A stretch of DNA of 64,000 nucleotides from Amycolatopsis benzoatilytica AK 16/65 (lineage in GTDB: Bacteria; Actinomycetota; Actinomycetes; Mycobacteriales; Pseudonocardiaceae), in the NCBI RefSeq assembly GCF_000383915.1, contig NZ_KB912942.1:4089795-4153794 (forward strand). Reading direction: 5' to 3'. Of this stretch, positions 8,867-16,450 are shown in pieces. The position numbers and the translations under genes were made by a program. A model generated the notes under the pieces. That model ran no database searches. It was given only the letters and a program-made list of their open reading frames with translations, and was not told the DNA's origin. Position 1 is the first letter of the stretch. Every line of letters begins with the position of its first letter.

Positions 8867-9865
8867 ATGGAGTTTGGGATCGTGCTGCAGACCGACCCGC
8901 CCGCGGCGGAGGTCGTGCGGATGATGAAGGCCGCCGAGGACGCCGGGTTCCGGTACGGCTGGACGTTCGACTCGTGCGTGCTGTGGCAGGAACCGTTCGT
9001 GATCTACTCGCGGATCCTGGCGGCGACCTCCACCCTGGTCGTGGGCCCGATGGTGACCAGCCCGGGCACCCGGGACTGGTCGGTGATGGCCTCGACCTTC
9101 GCCACCCTCAACGACATGTACGGCAACCGGACAGTGTGCGGCATCGGCCGCGGCGATTCCGCACACCGGGTCGTCGGCCGTCCGCCGTCCACTTTGGCCA
9201 CCGTGCGGGACTGCATGCACACGGTCAAGGACCTGGCCGAAGGCCGCGAAGTCCTGCTGAACGACACCGCGGTGCGGATACCGTGGATCCGGGGCGGGCG
9301 GCTGGAAATGTGGATGGCCGGGTACGGCCCGAAGGCGCTGCAGACCGTCGGCGAACACGCGGACGGCTTCATCCTGCAATGCGCCGACCCGGCCATCGCC
9401 CGCTGGACGATCGGCGCGGTCCGCGACGCGGCGCGGTCCGCCGGACGCGACCCGGGCGGGATCACGATCTGCCTCGCGGCGCCGGCGTATGTCGGAGACG
9501 ACCTGGCGCATCAGCGCGAGCAGCTGCGCTGGTTCGGCGGGATGGTGGGCAACCACGTCGCGGATCTGGTGCAGCGCTACGGCTCGTCCGGGCCGGTGCC
9601 GCGGGAGCTGACGGACTACATCCGGGAACGCGAGGGATACGACTACTCGCACCACGGCCGCGCCGGCAACCCGTCGACGGCGTTCGTGCCGGACGAGATC
9701 GTCGACCGGTTCTGCCTGACCGGCCCGGTTGCGGCGCACATCGCACGGCTGGAGGAGATGAAGGAACTCGGAGTCGACCAGTTCGCGCTGTACCTGATGC
9801 ACGATCAGCGGGAGGAGACGATGGCGGCATACGGGACGCAGGTGATTCCCAAGCTGACCGCCTAG
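8867..9865 (+). CDS. LLM-class flavin-dependent oxidoreductase (TIGR03842-like)
   Basis: A 332-residue TIM-barrel oxidoreductase of the luciferase-like superfamily, probably F420- or FMN-dependent. It starts MEFGIVLQTDPPAAEVVRMM, has the conserved NRTVCGIGRGDSAHR stretch, and keeps the family pattern throughout (MWMAGYGPKALQTVGEHADG). From memory this matches a subfamily (TIGR03842) that travels with hydantoinase genes. It lies 67 bases after the hydantoinase in the same direction, so it probably belongs to the operon. Its reaction is not known; oxidation or reduction of the pyrimidine/hydantoin ring or of a side chain is possible. Confidence 0.88.
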   Translation: MEFGIVLQTDPPAAEVVRMMKAAEDAGFRYGWTFDSCVLWQEPFVIYSRILAATSTLVVGPMVTSPGTRDWSVMASTFATLNDMYGNRTVCGIGRGDSAHRVVGRPPSTLATVRDCMHTVKDLAEGREVLLNDTAVRIPWIRGGRLEMWMAGYGPKALQTVGEHADGFILQCADPAIARWTIGAVRDAARSAGRDPGGITICLAAPAYVGDDLAHQREQLRWFGGMVGNHVADLVQRYGSSGPVPRELTDYIREREGYDYSHHGRAGNPSTAFVPDEIVDRFCLTGPVAAHIARLEEMKELGVDQFALYLMHDQREETMAAYGTQVIPKLTA

Positions 9866-9887
9866 CGGCCAGCTCGGGAACCCCGGC

Positions 9888-11117
9888 TCAGTCCACCATC
9901 GCCTGATAGACCAGCTGCCGCAGCTGCTGCCGGATCGGGTGTGTGCTCGACGGCAGCAGCTGTGTGTAGAACGCGACCGTCAGGTCCTCGTCCGGGTCGA
10001 CCCAGAACGCCGTCGACGCCGCGCCGCCCCAGGCGTACTCCCCTGGCGTCGACAGCGTCTTCGCCTTCACCGAATCGATCAGCACCGAGAATCCCAGTCC
10101 GAACCCGAACCCGTCGAACGGCATTTCCGCGAACAGCGGCCGTCCGTACGCCTCCAGGTCGACGTGCCCGGGCAGGTGGTTCGCGGTCATCAGGTCCACC
10201 GTGCGAGGGCTCAGCACCCGCACGCCGTCCAGTTCTCCGCGGCGCAGCAGCATCTGCGTGAACCGGTGGTAGTCGGCCGCGGTCGAGACCAAGCCGCCGC
10301 CGCCGGACTGGCAAGCAGGCGGCTTGGTGCCCAGCGCGCCGAAAGTGTCGTTGCGCACCAGTTGTTTCGTTTTCGGCGCGGGCAGGTACAGCGCCGCCAG
10401 CCGGTCGGTCTCCGACGTCCAGAAGCCAGTGTCCGACATGCCCAGCGGCTGGAAGATCCGCTCCGCGAGGGCCTCGCCGAGCGGTTTGCCCGCCAGCACC
10501 TCGACCAGCCGGCCCAGCACATCGGTGGCGACCGAGTAGTTCCACTCCGCCCCGGGCTGGAACACGAGCGGGAACCGCGCCCACGCTTCGGTGCAGGCGG
10601 CGAGGTCCAGGCCGGGCGGCGAGCCCCACTCGTATCCGCCGGCGCGGTACATCGCGTCGACCGGGTGCGCGTGGTGGAAGCCGTAGGTGAGGCCGGCGGT
10701 GTGCGACAGCAGGTGCCACAACCGGATCGGCTCGGTCGCCGGCTCGGTGAGCGGAGCCAGCGCCGAGCCCTTCACATACACCCGCGGCTCGGCGAATTCC
10801 GGCAGCCACCGCGAGATCGGGTCGGTGAGGTCGATCAGGCCCTCTTCGACGAACGTCATCGCGGCCGCCGAGGTGACCGGCTTCGACATCGAGAAGATCC
10901 GCCAGATCGTGTCCGTCTCGACCGGTGCGCCGGCCTCGACGTCCCGCGCGCCGTGCGAGGCCACGTGCACGATCCGGCCGTGCCTGCTCACCACCGCGAG
11001 GAAACCGGGCAGCAGGCCGTCCTCGACGTACCGGGCGAAATGCCGGTCGATCCGCTGCAGCCGTGCCTTGTCGAAACCCGCGTCGGCCGGATCGGCCTCC
11101 ACCTTCACCTCGGTCAT
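9888..11117 (-). CDS. Serine hydrolase, class C beta-lactamase-like
   Basis: A 409-residue penicillin-binding-protein-like serine hydrolase (EstB or class C beta-lactamase fold). The nucleophile Ser and general base Lys are in FSMSKPVTS (SxxK), and the Tyr of the YxN-like motif is in EWNYSVATD. The third motif region is YAWGGAASTAFW, where a KTG would stand in a true beta-lactamase. No signal peptide is seen, which favours a cytoplasmic esterase or amidase rather than an antibiotic hydrolase. The ATG at 11117 is 10 bases after the siderophore-interacting protein gene, so the two probably share a transcript. A role in siderophore ester hydrolysis is possible but only guilt by association. Confidence 0.85.
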   Translation of the reverse strand: MTEVKVEADPADAGFDKARLQRIDRHFARYVEDGLLPGFLAVVSRHGRIVHVASHGARDVEAGAPVETDTIWRIFSMSKPVTSAAAMTFVEEGLIDLTDPISRWLPEFAEPRVYVKGSALAPLTEPATEPIRLWHLLSHTAGLTYGFHHAHPVDAMYRAGGYEWGSPPGLDLAACTEAWARFPLVFQPGAEWNYSVATDVLGRLVEVLAGKPLGEALAERIFQPLGMSDTGFWTSETDRLAALYLPAPKTKQLVRNDTFGALGTKPPACQSGGGGLVSTAADYHRFTQMLLRRGELDGVRVLSPRTVDLMTANHLPGHVDLEAYGRPLFAEMPFDGFGFGLGFSVLIDSVKAKTLSTPGEYAWGGAASTAFWVDPDEDLTVAFYTQLLPSSTHPIRQQLRQLVYQAMVD

Positions 11118-11127
11118 GCCGGGGACA

Positions 11128-11946
11128 TTACGCCGAGTCGGCCGCTTTCCGCTCCGCCGCTTTTTCCTCGCGCCAGGCTTCGTCGTTCTTGCCCTCGCGC
11201 CAGTACCCGGACAGCGACACCGCGTCCCGGGCGACGCCGCGTTCGGCGAACAAGTATTTCCGCAGCTCCCGCACGAACCCGGCCTCGCCGTGGACGAACG
11301 CGTGCACGTCCTCACCCCGCCACGGCAGCGCCTTGACCGCGGCGGCCAGGTCCGCCGACTCCGCCCGGTGCAGCCAGGTGACCTGCGCGTCCGCCTTCGT
11401 CGCCAGCGGCTGGTGCTCAGCCCGGTCGGCGACCAGCAGGAACACCTGCGCGGGCGCGCCCGCGGGCAGCGCTTCCAGCGTGGCGGCGATGGCCGGCAGC
11501 GCCGACTCGTCGCCCACGAGCAGGTGCCAGCCGGCGTCGGCGCGCGGCGCGTACGCCCCGCCCGGACCGACCAGCAGCAGCTCGTCGCCGGGTTCGGCGC
11601 GCAGCGCCCAAGGACCGGCGAGGCCCTCGTCGCCGTGCACCACGAAGTCGAGCGTCAGCTCCCCGGCCGTTTCGTCGTACGAGCGGACGGTGTAAGTGCG
11701 AGTCCGCGGCAGCTGCTCGCGCGGCATCTCCGCGCGGATCCGGCCCAGGTCGAACGGCTCCGGGTACTCGACGCCGGGCACCTTGAAGACCACCTTCACG
11801 TACATGTCGGTGAACTCGTTCGGCTGGAAATCGCGCAGGCCCTCGCCGCCGGCCACGATCCGGATCATGTGCGGGGTCAGCTGCTCCTTGCGCAGCACAG
11901 CCAGCCGCACCGCAGGCCTCCCCTTGCGCGCCGAACCTTCGGCCAT
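11128..11946 (-). CDS. Siderophore-interacting protein (ferric-siderophore reductase)
   Basis: A 272-residue FAD-dependent reductase of the SIP/ViuB family that releases iron from ferric siderophores in the cytoplasm. The FAD-binding motif RTYTVRSYDE and the following DFVVHGDEGLAGPWA are diagnostic. The C-terminal SIP domain holds the NAD(P)H site (LLVGDESALPAIAATLEALP). The C-terminal tail is charged (EEKAAERKAADSA). An iron-box-like palindrome sits just upstream of the ATG, suggesting repression by an IdeR/DmdR regulator when iron is sufficient. The serine hydrolase gene downstream is likely co-transcribed. Confidence 0.93.
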   Translation of the reverse strand: MAEGSARKGRPAVRLAVLRKEQLTPHMIRIVAGGEGLRDFQPNEFTDMYVKVVFKVPGVEYPEPFDLGRIRAEMPREQLPRTRTYTVRSYDETAGELTLDFVVHGDEGLAGPWALRAEPGDELLLVGPGGAYAPRADAGWHLLVGDESALPAIAATLEALPAGAPAQVFLLVADRAEHQPLATKADAQVTWLHRAESADLAAAVKALPWRGEDVHAFVHGEAGFVRELRKYLFAERGVARDAVSLSGYWREGKNDEAWREEKAAERKAADSA

Positions 11947-11961
11947 CGAACACCCCTGTTC

Positions 11962-11980
11962 CAGTAAGGTTTACCTAAGT
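11962..11980 (-). promoter_or_regulatory. Candidate IdeR/DmdR iron box upstream of SIP gene
   Basis: On the minus strand the sequence reads TTAGGTAAACCTTAC, matching 12 of 19 positions of the DtxR/IdeR consensus TTAGGTTAGGCTAACCTAA. It lies about 16 bases before the SIP start codon, overlapping where transcription should begin. The function of the downstream gene supports iron regulation. Confidence 0.6.
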
Positions 11981-12062
11981 CGGTCCCTCTACCGTACGCG
12001 CGCGTCACCCGTTCTGCCCAGCCCGCCTGGGCAACGCGGCGACCGGCACCGAGGGAAACGGT

Positions 12063-12114
12063 CCGTGAAGGGCCCCTTGAGGGACGTGGATTCCCTGAAG
12101 GGGCCCTTCCCGGA
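12063..12114. repeat. Intergenic palindromic element, copy 2
   Basis: Arms CCGTGAAGGGCCCCTTGAGGGA and TTCCCTGAAGGGGCCCTTCCC around a short loop. It lies between the SIP promoter and the 3' end of the next minus-strand gene pair. The outer arm ends differ from the perfect copy 3, as if the element had decayed. Confidence 0.85.
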
Positions 12115-12127
12115 ATGCAGACGCGGA

Positions 12128-12493
12128 CTACCGCGGCGCCGGAGATTTCCCTGGCCGGTGCGGGCCGGCCAACTCGGCGAGCAATTCCCGGAAACCGGCC
12201 TCGGTCCGGGCGCGGAACCCGGCAAAGAAGCGGTTCGCGAGCACAACCGCCCACCACTGCCCGGTCGCGGCGTTGCGCACCCGGTGCACGACCCGGGCCC
12301 CCGCCGGGTCGTCCGTCACCTCGTACTCGCCGCGGTACCACCATCCGCCCTGCGCGGCGCACAACCGGCGTTCGCGGTCGATTTCGAGCTTCATCGAGTA
12401 CTGCGCGGGCCGGGTCAGCCGCCCTGCCAGCTCGGCGAAGACCTCGTCCGGCTCGGCCGCGACCGTCCCGGACACCTCGACGATCGTCCTCAT
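12128..12493 (-). CDS. SRPBCC-family protein (START-like, unknown ligand)
   Basis: A 121-residue protein with the layout of a polyketide cyclase/START-like domain: an initial strand MRTIVEVSGTVAAEPDEVFA, then WWYRGEYEVTDDPAGARVVH, and a long C-terminal helix (FFAGFRARTEAGFRELLAELA). No catalytic residues are evident; many relatives bind hydrophobic ligands. Its ATG overlaps the stop of the upstream SnoaL-like gene by 4 bases, so the two are coupled. Together they are divergent from a TetR regulator whose probable operators lie at 12913-12959. Confidence 0.8.
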   Translation of the reverse strand: MRTIVEVSGTVAAEPDEVFAELAGRLTRPAQYSMKLEIDRERRLCAAQGGWWYRGEYEVTDDPAGARVVHRVRNAATGQWWAVVLANRFFAGFRARTEAGFRELLAELAGPHRPGKSPAPR

Positions 12494-12897
12494 GCTTCCC
12501 ACGGCTTCGAGACCCGGGTGTTCTGGAACGCGGTGATCTGCCAGCCTTCGTCGCCCCGGACCAGCACGTAGGTCAGCGTGCTCGCCCGGCCTTCCGCCGC
12601 CGGATCGGCGCCGCCGGTGAGCGACGAGCCGCCGCCTGCCACGAGCACCGCGACGTCGTCGTGCAGGAACCGGACGCGCGGTTCGCCGAAGCCGCTCAGC
12701 TTCGAGCCGCGCAGCGGTCCCTCGAACAGTTCCCGGTGCGAATCCACGATCGCCTGGCGTCCTTCGGACCGGAGCCCGAAGAACGTCACGTAGTCGGCGT
12801 CTTCGGTGAACAACGAGCCGTAGGCCTCGGCGTCGCCGCTGTTCCAGGCGTCGCCGAGGCGGCCGAGGACAGCAAGGACTTCTTCCCGCTGAGACAT
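12490..12897 (-). CDS. SnoaL/NTF2-like protein (SgcJ/EcaC family)
   Basis: A 135-residue alpha+beta barrel protein of the NTF2-like superfamily. The conserved start EVLAVLGRLGDAWNSGDAEAY, followed by LFTEDADYVTFFGLRSEGR, is typical of the SgcJ/EcaC group, and the C-terminal strand ends WQITAFQNTRV. Members are small oxidoreductase-like or ligand-binding proteins of uncertain role. It is the first gene of a two-gene operon with the SRPBCC protein, and its start is 15 bases from a 13-base palindrome probably bound by the divergent TetR regulator. Confidence 0.85.
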   Translation of the reverse strand: MSQREEVLAVLGRLGDAWNSGDAEAYGSLFTEDADYVTFFGLRSEGRQAIVDSHRELFEGPLRGSKLSGFGEPRVRFLHDDVAVLVAGGGSSLTGGADPAAEGRASTLTYVLVRGDEGWQITAFQNTRVSKPWEA

Positions 12898-12912
12898 GAC
12901 GCTCCCCCTTAA

Positions 12913-12925
12913 CGAACGATGTTCG
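12913..12925. promoter_or_regulatory. Candidate TetR operator, copy A (CGAACGATGTTCG)
   Basis: A perfect 5+3+5 palindrome of the form CGAAC-NNN-GTTCG in the 86-base gap between the SnoaL-like gene and the divergent TetR gene. It lies 15 bases upstream of the SnoaL-like ATG. A second copy is centred 34 bases away. Confidence 0.65.
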
Positions 12926-12946
12926 ACATGGCCTCAGTTCTACTCA

Positions 12947-12959
12947 CGAACACCGTTCG
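12947..12959. promoter_or_regulatory. Candidate TetR operator, copy B (CGAACACCGTTCG)
   Basis: The second perfect CGAAC-NNN-GTTCG palindrome, 24 bases upstream of the TetR ATG. Two identical-format sites in one short divergent promoter fit an autoregulated repressor controlling both directions. Confidence 0.65.
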
Positions 12960-12983
12960 CGTCAACGACGGTAGGCTCCGGAG

Positions 12984-13691
12984 ATGACCGCCCCGCCCCC
13001 GCCGTGGCGGCGCAACCCGAGCCCGCGCCGGCGCGCCGCGAAGCAGATCCTGTCGCAGGAACTGATCGTCAAGACGGCACTCGAGATCCTGGCCGCCGAA
13101 GGCATCGACGCCGTTTCGATGCGCCGGGTCGCGCAGCAGCTGGAGACCGGGCCGGCCTCGCTCTACGCGTACGTGGCGAACAAAGACGAGCTCGACGAGC
13201 TGATGCTGGACGCCGCGCTCAGCGAAGCGCCTTGCCCGGAACCGGATCCGGCGCGGTGGACAGAGCAGGTCAAGGAGCAGGTACAGCACCAGATCCGCGC
13301 GATGATGGCCTATCCGGGCATCGCCAGGGTCGCGTGGCGGACCCCGATCCCGGTCACGCCGCATTCCCTGAGGCAGGGCGAAGTCATGCTGCAGCTGCTG
13401 CGCGCGGGCGGCCTGGACTTGCGGCAGGCGGTCTTCGCCGGGGACGCGTTGGCCATGTACGCCAAGGCATTCGCCTACGAAGCGAGCGGCTGGACGTTCG
13501 GCGAGTACGACCCGGCGGAAATGTCCGAACGCGGCAAGCAGATGGAGGACTACCTGCGGTCGCTGCCGCCGAGCGCGTTCCCGAACCTGTTGCAGGCCGG
13601 GCAGTTCTTCAACGGAGAGACCAGCCAGGCCCGGCTCGAGTTCGCGCTGGACGCGTTCGTCGCCGGGCTGGCCGGGATGGTCAGGGAATAA
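12984..13691 (+). CDS. TetR/AcrR-family regulator with TetR-type C-terminal domain
   Basis: A 235-residue one-component regulator. The helix-turn-helix (about residues 25-70) includes TALEILAAEGIDAVSMRRVA and the family pattern SLYAYVANKDELDELML. The ligand domain resembles that of the tetracycline repressor group, with an alpha-helical core to the C-terminus. It is divergent from the SnoaL-like/SRPBCC gene pair, with two CGAAC-NNN-GTTCG palindromes between them, so it probably represses that pair and itself. Its last 11 bases overlap the end of the convergent reductase gene. The inducer is unknown. Confidence 0.9.
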   Translation: MTAPPPPWRRNPSPRRRAAKQILSQELIVKTALEILAAEGIDAVSMRRVAQQLETGPASLYAYVANKDELDELMLDAALSEAPCPEPDPARWTEQVKEQVQHQIRAMMAYPGIARVAWRTPIPVTPHSLRQGEVMLQLLRAGGLDLRQAVFAGDALAMYAKAFAYEASGWTFGEYDPAEMSERGKQMEDYLRSLPPSAFPNLLQAGQFFNGETSQARLEFALDAFVAGLAGMVRE

Positions 13692-14595
13692 GGACGATCT
13701 TGCCGCGGGTGTGGCCCCGCTCCAGCTCGCGGTAGGCCGCCCGGACCTCGGCCAGCGGATACGTCGCGGCCACCGGGACGTCGAGCAATCCCTTGTCCGC
13801 CAACGCAACCAGATCGCGCAGCACTTCGGCCTTGGCACCGGCCATATTGCCGTCGATCTTCACGCCGTACTTCTCGGCGGCACCGAAGTCGACCACCGTG
13901 TCGATCCGGCCCGGGTAGACGCCGAGCCGCAGCGCGAGCTCCACGTAATCGTCGCCATAGGTGTCGATGAACGCGTCCACCGGACCGAGTTCGCGGAGCC
14001 GGTCTTCCAGCCCTTCGCCGTAGGCGACCGGGACGATGTCGTGCTCGCGCAGCCAGTCGTGGTTGGCTTCGCTCGCGATGCCGACGACAGTTGCGCCGGT
14101 GAGCCTCGCCAACTGCACAGCCAGCGATCCGACGCCGCCGGCCGCGCCGGAGACCACCACCGTGTCGCCTTCGCGAGGGCAGACCGCGGCGACCGCGGCG
14201 TACGCGGTGGTGCCCGCCACGAACAGGCCGCCCGCGACCTCCCAGGAGAGCCCGTCCGGCTTCGGGGTCAGGTGCTCCGCCGGAACCAGCACGTACTCGG
14301 CGTGGCTGGACCGGGTGTGCACGAAGCCGACGACCTCGTCGCCGGCCTGGATCTCTTCGACGTCCGCGCCCAGTTCGACCACTACGCCGGCCAGGTCGCT
14401 GCCCTGCCCGGACGGGAAGGTGGACGGCCAGCGCTCAGCGAGCGCGCCGGTACGGATCTTCGCTTCGCCGGGATTGATGCCCGCGGCCCGGACCCGCACG
14501 AGCACCTGTCCGGATCCGGGAGCCAGCCGGGGTACGTCGGCCACCTGCAGCACATCGATCCCGCCGTGTTCGCCGTATCTGACCGCCTGCGGCAT
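13681..14595 (-). CDS. NADP-dependent MDR-family oxidoreductase (quinone reductase-like)
   Basis: A 304-residue zinc-independent medium-chain dehydrogenase/reductase. The N-terminal GroES-like domain (MPQAVRYGEHGGIDVLQVAD then NPGEAKIRTGAL) lacks catalytic zinc cysteines. The Rossmann motif is VVVSGAAGGVGSLAVQLARL around residues 145-165. It probably reduces quinones or activated double bonds with NADPH. It follows hemW in the same direction after 71 bases and overlaps the convergent TetR gene by 11 bases. No pathway link is evident. Confidence 0.88.
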   Translation of the reverse strand: MPQAVRYGEHGGIDVLQVADVPRLAPGSGQVLVRVRAAGINPGEAKIRTGALAERWPSTFPSGQGSDLAGVVVELGADVEEIQAGDEVVGFVHTRSSHAEYVLVPAEHLTPKPDGLSWEVAGGLFVAGTTAYAAVAAVCPREGDTVVVSGAAGGVGSLAVQLARLTGATVVGIASEANHDWLREHDIVPVAYGEGLEDRLRELGPVDAFIDTYGDDYVELALRLGVYPGRIDTVVDFGAAEKYGVKIDGNMAGAKAEVLRDLVALADKGLLDVPVAATYPLAEVRAAYRELERGHTRGKIVLIP

Positions 14596-14666
14596 ACGCG
14601 TACTCCCTCGCTCGTCTGCTTAGCCCAACAAACGATCGGCCGCGTTTATGCCCGGCGGGCGAAAAT

Positions 14667-15875
14667 TCAGCCGGCCAGCCGCCGGACCACCGCGTCCGCG
14701 AGCAACCGGCCGCGATCGGTGAGCACCGCCCGGCCGCGGGTGTCCACATCGGACTGGCGGAGCAGTCCTTCGGCGGCGGCCGCCCGGGCTTCCGCGACGC
14801 CGGCCTCGTCCAGCGCGTCCAGCGCGAGACCGTCGGAGATCCGCAGCTCCAGCATGATCCGTTCGAGGTGCCGGTCTTCGGCGGAGAGCAGCTCGCGGTC
14901 CGCTTCCGGGCTCCGTCCCTCGGCGAGCAGGCTCGAGTACTTGGCCGGGTGCTTGACGTTCCACCAGCGCACGCCGCCGACGTGGCTGTGCGCGCCCGGG
15001 CCCGCACCCCACCAGTCCCCGCCCTGCCAGTAGCCGAGGTTGTGCCGGCAGCGGGCCGCCTCGCCGGAAGCCCAGTTCGACACCTCGTACCAGGCGAGGC
15101 CCGCCTCGGCGAGTGCCGAGTCGATCAGTTCGTAGTAGCTGGCCAGCGTGTCGTCGTCCGGCGCGGGCAGCTCGCCGCGGCGCACCCGGCGGGCCAGCGC
15201 GGTGCCGTCCTCGACGATCAGCGCGTAGGCCGACACATGGTCGACCCCGGCGGAGAGGACCGCGTCGAGCGAAGCGCGCAGGTCCTCCACGCGCTCCCCC
15301 GGCGTGCCGTAGATCAGGTCGAGGTTGACGTGCTCGAAACCGGCCGCGCGCGCTTCGCGGGCAGCGTCGACCGGACGGCCCGGCGTGTGCACCCGGTCGA
15401 GCACCTTGAGCACGTGCCGGGCCGCGGACTGCATCCCCAGTGACACCCGCGTGTAGCCGGCCTCGCGGATCCCGGCGAAGAACTCCGGCGACGTGGACTC
15501 CGGATTCGATTCGGTGGTCACCTCGGCGCCCGGCGCGAGCCCGAACACCGACCGGACGCCGTCGAGCACCTCTGCGAGCCCTTGCGCACCGAGCAGCGAA
15601 GGCGTCCCGCCGCCGACGAACACAGTCTCCGCGGCAGGTGCCTGGCCGAGGATCTCCGCGCCCAGCTCCAGCTCGCGGCGCAGCGCGTCCAGCCAGGACC
15701 GCGGCGAGGCCGCCGAACCGAGTTCGCCGGCGGTGTAGGTGTTGAAGTCGCAGTACCCGCAGCGGGTGGCGCAGAACGGCACATGTACGTACACGCCGAA
15801 GGGGCGCGTGCCGAGGCCGGCGAGGGCGGTCTCGGGGAGAGCGGCGGAGGCGGGGCGGGCGTCGGGAACAGGCAC
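14667..15875 (-). CDS. hemW: Radical SAM HemW (coproporphyrinogen III oxidase-like, heme chaperone)
   Basis: A 402-residue radical SAM protein. The [4Fe-4S] cysteines are Cys35, Cys39 and Cys42 in VPFCATRCGYCDFNTY, the CX3CX2C pattern with the extra aromatic residues of HemN/HemW. It also has VFVGGGTPSLL and NLDLIYGTPGE, and the HemW C-terminal domain. The HemW group is now regarded as heme-binding chaperones rather than true coproporphyrinogen dehydrogenases. The GTG at 15875 is chosen because the radical SAM domain begins about 25 residues later, as usual. In M. tuberculosis the orthologous gene (Rv2388c) lies near nirA-cysH, as here. Confidence 0.93.
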   Translation of the reverse strand: MPVPDARPASAALPETALAGLGTRPFGVYVHVPFCATRCGYCDFNTYTAGELGSAASPRSWLDALRRELELGAEILGQAPAAETVFVGGGTPSLLGAQGLAEVLDGVRSVFGLAPGAEVTTESNPESTSPEFFAGIREAGYTRVSLGMQSAARHVLKVLDRVHTPGRPVDAAREARAAGFEHVNLDLIYGTPGERVEDLRASLDAVLSAGVDHVSAYALIVEDGTALARRVRRGELPAPDDDTLASYYELIDSALAEAGLAWYEVSNWASGEAARCRHNLGYWQGGDWWGAGPGAHSHVGGVRWWNVKHPAKYSSLLAEGRSPEADRELLSAEDRHLERIMLELRISDGLALDALDEAGVAEARAAAAEGLLRQSDVDTRGRAVLTDRGRLLADAVVRRLAG

Positions 15876-16256
15876 GACACCTATTGTCCCCCCGCCTTGC
15901 CGGCACCGGCCGGCACGGGGGCCCGGCACGTCCGCGAGCCGGCAAATCCGCCTGTGAAGGGCCCCTTGCCGGACTTGGATTCCGGCAAGGGGCCCTTCAC
16001 AGAACACTCGCCGCGGCCCTGCGCCACCCGGCCGAAAGGTCGCCGGAAAGCTCGGCCGCCGAACGATGCGACCCACGGCGAAACGCCGCCGAAATCGCGG
16101 CGAAAAGCGTCCGATCAAATGTCCGCACAATTGGGAAACCGCAGGCAGATTCGCCGCCCATGCACATTCGAACCCATTCCGCACCCCCCTTGTGCGCCTT
16201 CTCCCACCATCCGGACGCGCTTGGTCGACCTTCTGCACGCGTGGCAATCTGAGCCG
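15876..16256. other. Divergent intergenic region between hemW and the sulfate operon
   Basis: About 380 bases without a gene. It contains palindromic element copy 3 and must carry the hemW promoter and the promoter of the sulfate assimilation operon. A weak hexamer pair TTGGTC (16221) and CAATCT (16245), 18 bases apart, lies just ahead of the leader peptide. No regulator site was recognised. Confidence 0.5.
15953..16001. repeat. Intergenic palindromic element, copy 3 (perfect)
   Basis: Two perfectly complementary 21-base arms, TGTGAAGGGCCCCTTGCCGGA and its reverse complement, around a 7-base loop (CTTGGAT). It is the best-preserved copy in the window and lies 77 bases upstream of hemW, in a divergent promoter region. 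That placement does not fit a simple terminator. Confidence 0.9.
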
Positions 16257-16343
16257 GTGAGTCCTGCTGGTGTCCTTCTCGTGGCGCGCCGCCACGTCGA
16301 CCTGCTCCGGGTCGCGAGCGCGCTCTGCCGCGCCGTCCGCTGA
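16257..16343 (+). CDS. Leader peptide of the sulfate assimilation operon
   Basis: A 28-residue open frame with GTG start and TGA stop whose product contains RRHVDLLRVASALC, the hallmark of the short actinobacterial leader peptides found ahead of cysteine and sulfur genes. Cys24 is the single cysteine, near the C-terminus (SALCRAVR). The frame ends 107 bases before the sulfite reductase ATG. Leaders of this kind are thought to let ribosome stalling at the cysteine codon control expression of the genes behind them. Here the genes behind make sulfide for cysteine, which fits feedback by cysteinyl-tRNA supply. The peptide itself probably has no other role. Confidence 0.8.
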   Translation: MSPAGVLLVARRHVDLLRVASALCRAVR

Positions 16344-16450
16344 CTCCGCCGAAGCCTGACGCCTGACCAGCCCACCGCACCCGGACCGCAGGACCCGCGC
16401 CGCACCGTCGCCGCGCCGGGGCCGCTCCCACACCCGCTCGGAGGATTTCC

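Noticed and set aside
9888..11117. Calling the serine hydrolase an antibiotic-resistance beta-lactamase
   Set aside because: No signal peptide and no KTG-type third motif; context is iron metabolism.
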